From contig HG738139.1 in assembly GCA_000499405.2 (NCBI GenBank), positions 7,650,616 through 7,714,615 of the forward strand: a stretch of 64,000 nucleotides of DNA, in the 5' to 3' direction. The notes beneath the pieces were generated by a model, which searched no databases, had not been told where the DNA came from, and saw nothing but the letters and a program-made list of their open reading frames with translations. How positions within the stretch are numbered: the first letter of the stretch is position 1; every line of letters starts with the position of its first letter. The DNA comes from Onchocerca volvulus (lineage: Eukaryota > Nematoda > Chromadorea > Rhabditida > Onchocercidae). Positions 1 through 11,880 of the stretch are shown piece by piece. A program made the translations under genes and the position numbers.

Positions 1-290
1 GCTACTTGTTTTAATGCTTTTTCATTTCTTCATGCCGATTTATTTGTTCTGTTCCTTTGCATTTTTTGAGAATCTTTGTAATGACGACTATTGATGATAA
101 CAACTTTTAGAAATTCATCAACTTTATTTCAGATCCGGAGATAAAAGCAGTATGGTTATAGTTCTTCGGAATCATTATTTTTCTCAAGGAAACAAAAATG
201 CAAGTTTAAAAAATAATCTTATTGTGAACTTTTCATTTCATCTCATATTTTTTTCGTTTTCATTATAATTAAATTCATTCATTTTTGCAG
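1..290 (+). other. intron of the CDC16 gene
   Basis: A/T-rich sequence ending in ATTTTTGCAG, a strong nematode acceptor, just before the first readable CDC16 exon at 291. A second possible acceptor (ttatttcag at about 131) precedes a stretch I could not match to CDC16, so no exon is claimed. Confidence 0.6.
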
Positions 291-3200
291 CTGAATGCAG
301 ATGCCTCAATAAATGAAGCTTTAATGACGGATTTATCAATTCTTACTGCACGAGCGGCATATCTGTACCAAACTGGTGATCTCACCGGAGCTTATAATAT
401 TACGAATGAAATTTTAAACGAGGCTGGCATATTCCAGGTTTCAGTTTTTTGCTTAAGAATTTGCAAAATTGAACATGATCATTCATAATTATATGATGAA
501 ATAACTTGATTAAGATAGAAGCAGTAATAAATGATAAACATCACAGTCAGTTCACTCAATTTTATACCATTTGTGTTTTTTCTCATTTCTTTTCATTTAT
601 ATTTGACTCCAACTTAAATTATTTGGCAATAATTATAGCATTAATTACATATTACTTCACTTATTGTTTTGAATATACCTTTTTCTTCAAATGTCTTTTT
701 GCCCTTATTTTGTTGAGATACATTTATTCATCGTTTCCGGTATGATTTCTAGCTTTAGGATTGTTTATTAATTCATATCGCAACCTTGGTGCAGTTGCGA
801 AAATTCGAAAACCTCTTTATATTAGCACATCAGCTGGTCGATAGTCAACCAGATAATGAAGTTAGCTGGTATACCGTTGGTTGCTATTACTATTCTATTG
901 GACAACTGGGAGCGGCAAAAAACTTTCTAAGTAAGTTTTCAATTTTATCATAAATTCGGTCGTTTTCTTTATTAGGAGTTGGTTTTAAATAAGAAATATT
1001 GGAATGATAATAATTTTTGTAAGTTTTTTAAAGTTAATATTCTTTTCAGTTATTAGGTTTCAGTTCGATTTTACTATATACTGTACTGAATTTGTTTAGA
1101 ACAATAATAAGAAGAAACTTTTTCTTGCCTTTATCCATAGTGACAGATAAAATAATCAGTTGGAGAAGCAACGCCAAAAAATTGAATCCTTGTAAGATCA
1201 ACTTCTTCAGATAAATGTACATCGATGAATTGTGCATTCGGTGAAGGTTGGTTAGCATTTGGACATGCTCTTACTGCAGAATCAGAACATGAACAAGCGA
1301 TGAATTGCTATTTGAGGGTAAATTATTTGAAATAGTTCCGAAGTATTCAAAGGATATATAATTAAGTTTAATAAGATTGACCATAAATTATTTATATTCT
1401 GATTCCTCATTTTTTATAGGATTTTCATCTTTTCATAGCAGTCCCTTCTTTCATCATAAATAAAATTATTATACAAACATTTTTTGTTTCATCTAATTTT
1501 TTAGCTTCTCCTGTCATTATAACAAGCGAATCTACAATTAAATCCCGTATTAGAAATTGAGGTTCAGTCGGTGAAATGAATAATTGGAAATCCATAAAAT
1601 CTTTATGTTATAGGCATCACGAGTGTTGGAAGGTAGCTTCGAACCATTGTTGTATATAGGACTCGAATATGCTTATGCAAATAATACGAAATTAGCGCAA
1701 GATTTTTTGAAGGATGCAGCTGAAATAGCTGGTGATAATGCGCTTGTGTTACATGAGCAAGGTTGCATTTGCTACATGAAAAAAGAATGGGAAAGTATGT
1801 TTTCGATCTCTATAGCTTCAAAACAACTAAGTTTTTAAAAGATGTTTTATTCTTTGAAGTTCTGCAACTATTTAATTTTTAGTTACAGGCCATGATTAGT
1901 AGCTATGTAGCTCGTTGTTGCAAAAAATAATTTCCATTTTGCATTTTAAATAGACAATATCAGGTCATTTGCTTTGACTTTTTTGTCTAAGCTATATATT
2001 TGCTTATATTCCATATCACTCCTGTAGTATCAAATCTAAGGTAGGAAATAAGGAAATTGGTGCTCTTGTATCATTCATCATACTTGAGTCATTCCCGAAA
2101 TTTTGACTTGAGTTCCTCACTATGATGAATATGTGAAATGGTCAATGTATCGAAATGGTTAATGTATATATATGTCAGAAATTCCAAACAGGCCGAGAAA
2201 ATATTTTGCAAGTGTTTCGTCAAGTTTGAATAAAATAAACAACCTTCAGTGGATAGAAACTTTAAAATGACTGATGGAAATTGAATAAATTCTGATAAAT
2301 GAAGGAATTGTATCTTGCGATTCTGGTAAGTATCAAATCAATTTTAGATGCTGAAACTTTTTTCACCAAAGCTCTGCTGTTAGCATACAACGAGACAGAT
2401 GAACGTATTCGTGCATGCGACTTACTGAATCGACCATTGAGTGAATTTTGGGAACCATTGGTAAATAATCTGGGACATGTAAAATGCAAACTCGGATCTT
2501 ACGATGAAGCCATCAAGTTTCATCAGTAAGTCGTCTACAAGTCCTGCATTCTGTTTCCGAATTTATCCAATATTTACTTCTCTGCTGAATCTTATCAAAT
2601 TAATTTCAGAACTCGATTCATCTTTTCTAATAATTCTGTCAAGAAAATTTTTCATTTCCGGTTCATTATTTTCATCACGGATTATTGTTTTACCATAATA
2701 GTAATACAAGTATGATCAACGACAAAAGCTCAAAAAGCAAACTATTATTTTGTTCATGTGCTCAAATATAAATGTATATATATAATTTTTTTTATTCAGA
2801 AAAGCACTTCTCATGTGCCCAGGAAAACTAGGTCCAAATGCCGGATTAGCAATAGCAGCAGGCCGAGCTGGTGATATTGATCGAGCTGTTCATTACTTTC
2901 ATAAGTCACTTAGTGTGGATCCGCATAATAAGGTATAAATTTTCATGTACTAAAAAGAGAACTTAAAATTTTGAGATGCTGAATACCTAATGACTCAGCA
3001 GATAATTTATTCAAATGTAACCAGGAGTTCATATCTTGTTTTATCTTTATTTTCGAAGCTTTTTTTTTTCACCCATTTATCGTTATTTTTTGTATTACTT
3101 TACACTCAAGTTTAGACCACATATTCTACTGTTTCCGATTTTATTAAGCGACTTTATTGTCTTTATATTACTGTAATAGTACCTTGTTGTCGGTAATAAA

Positions 3201-4264
3201 AGCTTTGTAAAATTTTGTCTCACATTTTAAAAATAAATTAAATTAGTGATTAAGTCAAATTGCTTCAATTTTTTTGTTTCGTAGGCTATAGGTCTGATTG
3301 TTTGTAGTGCAAATCATTAAGTATTCGCAGGTCTCTTCGTATTAAAGTGAATATTAGTTGAATACTGCCATCAACCTTTATTCCAGAAATTTCTGAATCA
3401 TTTTATTTATTCTATATACTATTCAATCTGTTCATGTTCTGGATTATTCAGTTTTTTTTTCTAGTCTTCCTTCAAGAATATCGTTTCATGATTAACACTA
3501 ATTTTTAATTATGTGAAATTTTTCTGTTATTGATATTATATAATTTGCAGGTGTTGGAGCAAGGACTTCATCAACTCATGCATTTTTTGGGGACGCATGT
3601 TAACTTTTTAGCATCGCACACTAGAACTCCAACTCTTATGACTGGAGTTTGTTTTTAAAAAGATTTCGTTTTTTTTTTCTTTTTTTTTTTTAAAGAACTC
3701 ATGGTTTTTTATTCTCATTCATTTTATGTAAGTTGATGTTAAGAATTTTTGCAGTCATTCGAAAAATTCCTAGTGACGAAAGCTGATCTAGAAGGGGACT
3801 CTGACGAAAAGCAAGCTCAACAAAAAGCATTCGAAACGCTGAGGAGGAAACGTACAAAACGTAGCTCTCAAGAAAACTATGGGAGGTTCGTATACTATCC
3901 GCCTTATTAAGTAACGTAGCAAATTTGTTTTTCTTCATTCGCAGTACATTTGCTTCAATAATGTAGGAAAAGGATGAAGAGAGGTCAAATATCGAATGCA
4001 TTCTTATATTCTTAATCATTTTATTTTTGATATATTGGAAGAAGTCGCATTCGTTTCGTTTCTTGATTTATCAGATAAGATGATCTTGAAAAGTTTAAAG
4101 TTTCATTCTTAATTTTGAATGAAGTTTTTGGATTAAGACTCTAAATTTAAGAAATTTTTGAATGTTTCTACTTGTTGTGTCATTCTTTCAGGAAGATGTT
4201 GGATCAGCGACCAAAAATCCTTCCTATACATGATGTTAATCCAGCGGATGTTGAAATGACTTAG
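291..4264 (+). CDS. emb-27: CDC16/APC6 (EMB-27-like) anaphase-promoting complex TPR subunit, 5' partial
   Basis: Scaffold TPR subunit of the anaphase-promoting complex, the ubiquitin ligase that drives exit from mitosis and meiosis. Exons read: 291-437, 795-930, 1211-1317, 1614-1794, 2348-2525, 2800-2932, 3551-3598, 3755-3885, 4192-4264. Phases join cleanly to give 377 residues before TAG. Tandem TPR helices match CDC16 family blocks: VSWYTVGCYYYS, AESEHEQAMNCY, LLYIGLEYAYANN, WEPLVNNLGHV, and a last repeat DRAVHYFHKSLSVDP. The C-terminal tail is hydrophilic and K/E-rich, as in relatives. The N-terminal part lies left of the window. Compared with the human protein as I remember it, about 13 residues are absent at the 437/795 junction, so a microexon or other donor may be missed there. 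A poly(A) signal AATAAA lies at 4331. Family call is firm; exact exon ends are inferred. Confidence 0.93.
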
Positions 4265-5590
4265 AAAAAAGCTGCAATGTCAGCATTCTTATAGAGTTTT
4301 TCTGTTACGATAGAACTGTTTATTGCTTCAAATAAAAAGTGTTTGATAAAAATGTATGATGAGAATTTTTTTCTTTTTTTTTTTTTGAGTGTGTAATGAA
4401 AATTTCGGTCTTCACTAATGAAATCAAGTAGTGAAGTTGAAATTTGAATGAGATAAATTTATATATTGATCTCACGATTGTCTTAGTCATAGTCTTGGCT
4501 AACCAGTGCCTTTTTTCAACTTATCACGTTTCCAGAAAACGTATTTTGTTAAGTAATAATCATAAAAATTCAAAAAGTTTTCACCATCACATTGGATAAC
4601 TATGCTTCTTGTCGATTTCCGCAAATTCAGAATTATTCTATCGAGGTCAGGGGATATTAAATGGTTTTGTTTATGGAATTTTTCATTATGTATAAAGTAC
4701 AATAGTCGATTGCTTGGAGAAAGTATTTGCTGTATTCTAAATTTAAATTGGGGAGAAGGATGTATTGAAATAAATCAGTGAAGATATAATTAATAGCAAA
4801 GAATAACAACTATAGGGTTCTTTTAAAGTTACGAAACTACTAATGTCTAGTGAGGAAATTGATTAAAATAGTTCACAGTATTTTTAAATAATTTTTAACT
4901 TTGCGGTAGATTGTGATAATTGGTCATTTGTCTGATAAATAATTCTTACGTTGTAAATAACTTCTACGGCTTCTTTCCGTAGCTATAGGGAATTTCGTCT
5001 TAAGGACGTTTTGGGTATTTATAACCGGAATCACATATATAATGTGAAAATTTGTCTTTAATTTTGATTTGAAATTTAGAAACTCAAAGTCGAGCTTTAA
5101 AATGTTAAAAAGTCAGTTTTGATATCGGAACTGAGTACGTTTCTTCTGATTCAAAATTCAGTTGAGTTGTTTCGTATCCTTGATGGATTCGATCGAATTT
5201 CTTTTTATGGTACAAAGTTCAAAGTACATCGCACAGTGGTTTTAACGTTGTTCTGCATAGATTTCCTGTCTCCAAATAATTTTAGTTTATTTAAGGCTTG
5301 CAAGTTGACATTCTGAGTGAGAGATCCGAGTTTTTGGATTGGTAAGCATCTGGAACTTGAGTTAGCCAGTAATAGAAATTCTTTCGACACGTTGTTTAGG
5401 TATTATTTTAAAGTTTTGGTCAGTATGAGTCGAATAATAAGAATAAGAAGTGATTATCTTCAGTTTGATCGTAAATGATTTTTAGAATAAGTAGACATTC
5501 TGATATTTGAATAAACAACATGTGTTTAATTTGTTATTTGGAAGTTCTTCAGGTTTTTTTTCTTATTGACTGTTGTCCACGGCGTCGAGA
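4265..5590. other. intergenic spacer CDC16 to HADHB
   Basis: Holds the CDC16 3' UTR, with AATAAA at 4331-4336 about 67 bases after the stop, then about 1.2 kb of A/T-rich sequence that should contain the promoter of the downstream thiolase gene. The short open frames here show no family resemblance and no consistent splice framing. The gap is too long for a typical nematode operon. Confidence 0.7.
4331..4336 (+). terminator. poly(A) signal of CDC16
   Basis: Canonical AATAAA 67 bases after the TAG stop, followed by a T-rich stretch. Confidence 0.7.
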
Positions 5591-5600
5591 ATTTCAGTAG
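5591..5600 (+). promoter_or_regulatory. probable spliced-leader trans-splice acceptor
   Basis: ATTTCAG sits three bases before the ATG of the thiolase gene, with no upstream donor or coding exon. In nematodes such an orphan acceptor next to a start codon usually marks spliced-leader addition. The SL type (SL1 or SL2) cannot be told from the genome. Confidence 0.65.
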
Positions 5601-8600
5601 ATGTCTCGCTGTTTATTATCTATAAATCCTGACGGCATATGTCGAATTAGATCGCTCTATGCGATATCATGTTTCTCGAACTCGACAGCACCAGCAATAT
5701 CCAGGAAAACGTTTTCCAAATCCGATCGACCGGATATTATCCTGGTGGATGCGGTACGTACGCCATTTTTACAATCAAGAACAACATTTAAAAACATGAT
5801 GGCTATAGATTTGCAGCGAGCTGCTCTTCTAGGTATTGTTTTCTTCCATTAGTTTTGCAATCAAATGAGAAGTTTTTGTTATATTCCTGGAAAAATTTGA
5901 GTGTTTAGAGGCTGAAAGAATTCGAAATAAAAATCAAATAATTGGCAATTATTTATTGCATGCTTTTCAAGAGAAATATTTGATATCACAGTGATGATAT
6001 TGAATTGTTGAGTTGCATATAAAAGCCATTTTAATCATTTTATATCACGGACAGAAAAAAAGACAGTTATATATGACAGTTAAAAGCATTTTGAATTTCG
6101 ATAGAATCTTCACTGATTACAGCATTAGTGGATCGAACGAAAATATGCATGCAGGAAATAGGACATATTGTTTGTGGTACTGTGATACAAGAACATAAAA
6201 CGAGTAATGTGGCACGGGAAGCTGCCTTAACAGCTGGATTTTCTAAAAAGGTTCATGCGAATGTAATTTTGAATATAATTTTTCATACATGTTGGAAATA
6301 TTAGGAGAGTTGTAAAAGCTTTGAAAACTCTCCACTTTCTTTTCTTCTTCTTTAACCTTCTTTTTTTGTTAAGTTTCTAACTGTTTTAATTGCTTGTTTG
6401 TTTGTTTGTTTGTTTATTTTTTATGAAAATAAAGTTGTTTCGACATTGTTGCTGCGTTTTTACTATCTTTATTTTAGGTTTAGGAGATTTAATTTTGATA
6501 ATTTAGATTCCAGCGCATACAGTTACACTGGCTTGCATTTCGTCAAATGTTGCAATAACTGATATCATGAACATGCTTGCGACAGGTTACTGTAATGCAG
6601 GTATTGCTGGTGGTGTTGAATTACTTTCCGACGTTCCAATCCGATATAACCGGAAAGTATGCTTTCTTTACTTGTTTTTGATACTCATACTTTTTTACTT
6701 ACGCATTTGTTTGGTTTAACCCAGAAAGTCAGTCATTTTTGAAGCAATTTTTTTTATCTTAAAAAAATCTCTTTTAGAATATTACTTATTTTTCAGGCAC
6801 GCTCAGCAATGCTTTCCCTAGATAGAGCGAAGAAACTTTCTGACAAGTTAACAGCAGTGAAAGATATTGCAGCAAATTTCTTTTTCCCTGAATTACCAGC
6901 CGTTGCTGAATATACAACTGGTGAAACAATGGGACATAGCGGTGATCGACTGGCGGCTGCATTTGGCGTTTCTAGACGGTTGATAATTGTACTTTAGTCT
7001 GGATAATTTAATTAAATAGGTCAAATTGACGAACAAACTCTCATTTTCGATGGCAAAATACTGGACATCATGTGATCGATAAGAAATATGAGTATTCGAA
7101 ATAAGGATGATGAATATTCGAGATAAAGCATTTTAGTTAAATTTAATGTTAAGTATTGACGTGAACGTAATAGACAGCATTTGCAGTGGTTTTGTTTTAT
7201 TAGGATAAATTTTAAGATACTTACTTAGTTTTCATTGAATTTCAGTGAACAAGATGAATTTGCCATGCGTTCACATGTACTTGCTGATCGTGCCATGAAA
7301 GAGAACCTTCTTTCTGACGTTATACCAGTTTTTGTACCTGGTAGCAAGCCGATCCTTGTTCGGAAAGATAACGGTATCCGTGTTTCGTCGATGGAAAAAT
7401 TAGCACAGCTGAAACCAGCTTTCGTAAAATTTCATGGAACAGTTACTCCTGGTGAGTTTGCTGTGAATTCAGTAAACTTTAAGATAAAGAGATGTAGAAT
7501 TTGATAGCAATAAGTTCTATGATCTCGTTAACGGATGAGGAATAGAAATCTCCTTATGCTCTTCTTATTTTTTTCAAAGGAGTGATTTAAGATCTGAGAG
7601 ATTGAACTGTAACGGACAAGAATACGATTTGAACGTCGCTGGAACAGCGTACTCTTTGCTTCATGGATTAATAATTCCTTTATATGTTGTTGATAGTGTT
7701 AAACAGTCCATTTTGTCATAATTTCTTTTCATCATATCGACTATCATAGCTTATTATCTCCCATACACTGAAAACATCTTTCAGATATTATATTTTTAAT
7801 AAATGCATTGTTCTTAATTAAACTGAAATTTAATAACTTACTACTTTAATTAATATGGTAGCTATAGTAAAAGATAGAAAAGAACAGTTAAGATTTGGAT
7901 TGAATTCGCTTTTTTTTGCCATAGATCTTATAATTATTTTGTTTTGAAAGCCGAAAATTCAAAGCAAATTGCAACTTATCAACGAGCAAGGCAATAAATA
8001 CCAAACATTACATTGATATGTGATAGTTCATGTTTTTTTTTTTTTTTTTCTTAACTTCATATAATAAATTTGTAGGCAATTCTTCTTTCCTCACAGATGG
8101 AGCATCTGCTTCATTGATAATGACAGAAGATTATGCACTAAAGAAAGGTTATAAACCAAAGGCCTACTTGAGAGACTTCCTGTATGTAGCACAAGATCCA
8201 ACCGATCAACTTCTCCTCTCACCTGCCTATGCAATTCCAAAGCTATTGGATAAGGTACAAATTTTCTATCTTTTCGAACTTTTATTATGTTTGATTAAGT
8301 TTTAACATTCTTTTTCTTCTTTTTTTTTTTTTTTATATTTCTATTATTTGGATTCAGGTTGGACTTACATTAAAAGATGTCGACGTTTTCGAAATTCATG
8401 AAGCTTTTGCTGGACAAATCTTAGCCAATTTGAATGCTATGGATTCGGATTATTTTTGTAAGGTAGTTTTTTCCGTCATTTAATTCTCAAACTGAATTTC
8501 TAAATTTTTTTACTAACTTTGATTAGGACCTTATTTTCTGATCCTTTATCCTGTTGGAGGGATTTTTCAGGAAATGTTGAAACGACCTACAAAATATGGA

Positions 8601-9160
8601 CGTGTACCGGAGGAAAAGTTGAACAGCTGGGGTGGTAGTCTTTCAATTGGACATCCATTTGGTGCAACAGGAGTACGATTGGTGTCTCATGCAGCAAATC
8701 GTCTGCGACATGAACAAAGCATAATTTTTCATTCTTTTATTAAAATTTAATTTGAATAAATTATAAATCATGTAAACCAATCACCCAGAACTTAATCAGA
8801 AGTTTGAAATAGTTTAGTTGTTTATAATCTCTTTTAGGAAATTTCTATGAGCTTAATTACAGCGCTTCGAAATAAAGCCATGTGGTAAACAATCGAGCTA
8901 TTGAGGAGATGTGAAATAATACTTTTATGTTACGTTCATATAAAGTAAATATTCTTAACTATGCTGATTAAGAATTATCCAAAAGAAGATGAATCATTGC
9001 ATGAAATTGATAAATAAGCTGATTAAAGTTAAATTTCAGTTTTACATTTTGCAGCATATAAATTCTTTGGTGTTTTATTACAGAACATCTGGCAATAGTA
9101 GCTGCATGCGCTGCAGGTGGACATGGAATCGCTATGCTGATTGAAAATTATCCGAAATAG
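5601..9160 (+). CDS. HADHB: mitochondrial trifunctional enzyme subunit beta (3-ketoacyl-CoA thiolase)
   Basis: Performs the last step of long-chain fatty-acid beta-oxidation, cleaving 3-ketoacyl-CoA to acetyl-CoA plus a shortened acyl-CoA, in complex with the alpha subunit at the inner mitochondrial membrane. Exons: 5601-5832, 6123-6250, 6507-6656, 6797-6978, 7246-7451, 8076-8254, 8358-8462, 8571-8718, 9084-9160; total 468 residues, close to the human protein. Residues 1 to about 45 are R/S-rich, like a mitochondrial presequence. Active-site features are intact: nucleophile Cys in TLACISSN, His in [17 protein letters not shown], and the C-terminal catalytic Cys in AACAAGGHG. The blocks [26 protein letters not shown] and DGASASLIM are typical of HADHB rather than of cytosolic thiolases. 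The ATG follows a trans-splice-like acceptor. Intron 8 appears to start with GC, not GT. Confidence 0.97.
8719..9083 (+). other. non-canonical GC-AG intron in HADHB
   Basis: The exon starting at 8571 has no usable GT donor before an in-frame stop. Cutting at the GC at 8719-8720 (CAAA|GCATAA) and joining to the acceptor at 9081-9083 restores the frame. It also gives exactly the family length between NRLR and VAACAAGG. The alternative is a sequencing or allele difference that removed a GT. Confidence 0.7.
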
Positions 9161-11808
9161 ATATATTTTGTATTCTAAATAATAACGAATTCCTGTAAAT
9201 GTAATTTCATTGTAAAAAATGAACATAGGATGAATTTTTTTGCGAGTAACAATTCTAACAATTCATTGAAATTCCTCTTGTGATCCGCCTATATCTTTTA
9301 TTATAATGGTCTGATTTGCATGCGTGATTCTTTCTATAGTTCAAATATTATCGTTTGTAAGCTTTCTATATTTGAATTTTTTCAAAAATTCCTTGGATTT
9401 CTTGTCATAGCAGATAGGGACCATAATGTAATAGATCAGTTTTATTTGATTTATATAAGATTTCCTATAAACTAATGTAAGCTTCGCTATGTGCGAATTA
9501 TTAAATGTTCAACTTGAAAGATTACTTTTTCACTGAGTAGTAATGAAAAATAAATTGGGGATGTCTCTAGCTGAGGCATAGATCAAGTTGAAATAATTAA
9601 CTCTGTAGCATCAAAGTAAGTTATAAGTCTTTCGTTTCTAATATGAGTTGTGGAATAAAGATGTTTGAAAGATTAAAATTTATATCTCATTACTAAAATT
9701 ATTTGTTGCGTTTGTTGTATTTATGCATGGAGGTGCTGGCACAGTGATTCTTTTTATATGAACTTGATAAACTTATCAACAAATGAAGTTACGGTAGACG
9801 TGGTACATTATTTCATCATGGTAGAGCACATGAAGGAGCAGTGATCAGTCGCATTTCACTGATTGAAAAGCTAATTTTTGAGAATTCAAGTTTTTCATTG
9901 CATAAATGGGAATTTTATCAGTGTAAGAGAAACTAATGATTAAATTCAAACAAGGATGATAATTTGGTTTGAGGATGTAAAGGGATCAAGAAGTCTGGAC
10001 TGTTACCTTTCATTTGAGAGACTTGTTATTCATCTTCTGGATCTGTGGAGATCGGAATGAGATCTTTGATCTGCACGATTTTCTAGTAGTGTTTTTGTGA
10101 ATTCTGTTTTTTTTTTTTTTTTTTTTTTTTTTTGTTGTTGCTTCAGAATATTCAGTCTTGAAACGAAGATGTCGTTTGTATCGAGAAAGGCTTTTGTTCT
10201 TATATTATCGCATTATTCTTATTATATGTTCGAAGGCTGTAGACACAATACATTATGCCCAAAATTTAATTATCCATCAAGATGGAGATGAATCCAGAGA
10301 ATTCAGAATCTCACTAGATATAAATGCGTTTGAAGAGACAGAGATGAAGAGACAATTTTAGAGCCTAACTATGATAGGCTTAGGGCCAAGCCAGTCTCAA
10401 TTAATAACAAATGGCCTTGAAAGTGGAAAAAATCGATCGTTGGTTACTGCTCTACTGAGGCACTTCAAACTGCATTCTCCACGCTTTCATTTGGTCTAAC
10501 AATTATCCCAAAGGCTTATTACATTACTATCGGCCCTTCTCTCTCATTCTCATTTCTTGGCCTTTATCTTCTTTTTAAATAAATTTTGAAATTTTTGTGG
10601 CCAAATCAACTTTGCTATTTTAATTAGTATTAAGAATTCAGGTAATATTTTATAAGCAGAAGTTTCCTTTTCTCTCTTTATGATGCTTTTTTGTATGGAA
10701 GGAGGAAGGAATGGATATTACATCACTTTATTGAATTCAACAATATTTCATAGTTTTTCAAAAATTATGAAATTAGCTATAAAAAATGGCTTAGGCGTAA
10801 TGGAAACTTCATCTTATGCAGATTATTTATTATTCTTACTCAACTTTTACTGCAAATATTCTTGTGCGAAATTGAAAAAATGATCGTTAAAATGAGTAAT
10901 TTCAAGAAAATCGATGCAAATTGTACTATTTTATTGAATTTAAAATCATTTTTTTGTCTAATTACATTGATTATTCCACTTTACGTGATAAGAACTCATT
11001 TCCAATATCAATTTCCAATAAATGAATTGACATTCTTATTTCTCATTAACGAAAAGCTATATTTCTCATGCTAGTGCCCTATATGGATGGTGTAACTTCG
11101 AGTATTCAATTTATTCGATTACAATTTTACGAATGTAAATGAATGACTTTTGACTTTCATATACTATTTGTGGGTTTAGAATAATAAGGAAAAAGAAGGA
11201 AGTTATAATTCTAAAGAATGAATGCTCAAATTGGTATATAACAACACTTCTTTTGTTATTTCCAATTCAAATACGACAGAATATGGTGAATCGATTCAAA
11301 ACAATTTGTTTAATCTTCAATAACTCCCAGAAAACCCGGGAGAGAAGAAGCATCCCGAAGATTATACTGTTCATCATCCTAGAGTCTTGGTGATTTGAAT
11401 GGAAACTAGTTTCTTAGAGCAATCATTCTACTCCTTTTATTCTGATCATATTTTTGTTGGAGAGCAAAATCTATTGTCATCTAAAACTTCCCCAATTCAA
11501 CCAAATTGATATCAGAAATGATCTTTGTACTTTACAAACTTTGCTTCTATTTAAGCTGTCAACCGATATTGTTTAGAATCTTACCATGAATTCGTGTTTT
11601 TTTACTTTAAAATAATCTTTCTTTTGTATTCCCATCCATCGATCATTATTTCTGCTCTCACTATTGTTGATCATTACAATGACTGATCGGTTTACGGGAA
11701 ATATATGACAGCAACAGACAAGTTGATAATTGAGCTGTCTTGCTTCATTTCTACATCGAGTTGTATTTTTTAATCACATTGAATCATTCTAACATCCATT
11801 TCTCAGAT

Positions 11809-11880
11809 TTCTTGACCTCCGATGAAATCCGATGAAATTTCTTGACCTCCGATGAAATCCGATGAAATTTCTTGACCTTC
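11809..11880. repeat. 30-bp tandem repeat, 2.4 copies
   Basis: The unit begins TTCTTGACCTCCGATGAAAT and itself contains two copies of a 10-mer (CCGATGAAAT). Copies run 11809-11838 and 11839-11868, with a partial third to 11880. The two full copies are identical, so the duplication is young. Confidence 0.9.

Noticed and set aside
291..9160. CDC16 and HADHB as one operon
   Set aside because: The genes are 1.3 kb apart, far more than usual nematode operon spacing, and CDC16 has its own AATAAA.
10158..10361. Open frame whose end (EFRISLDINAFEETEMK) faintly recalls a small heat-shock protein start
   Set aside because: Match is too short, the rest of an alpha-crystallin domain is absent, and the stop follows at once; probably chance.
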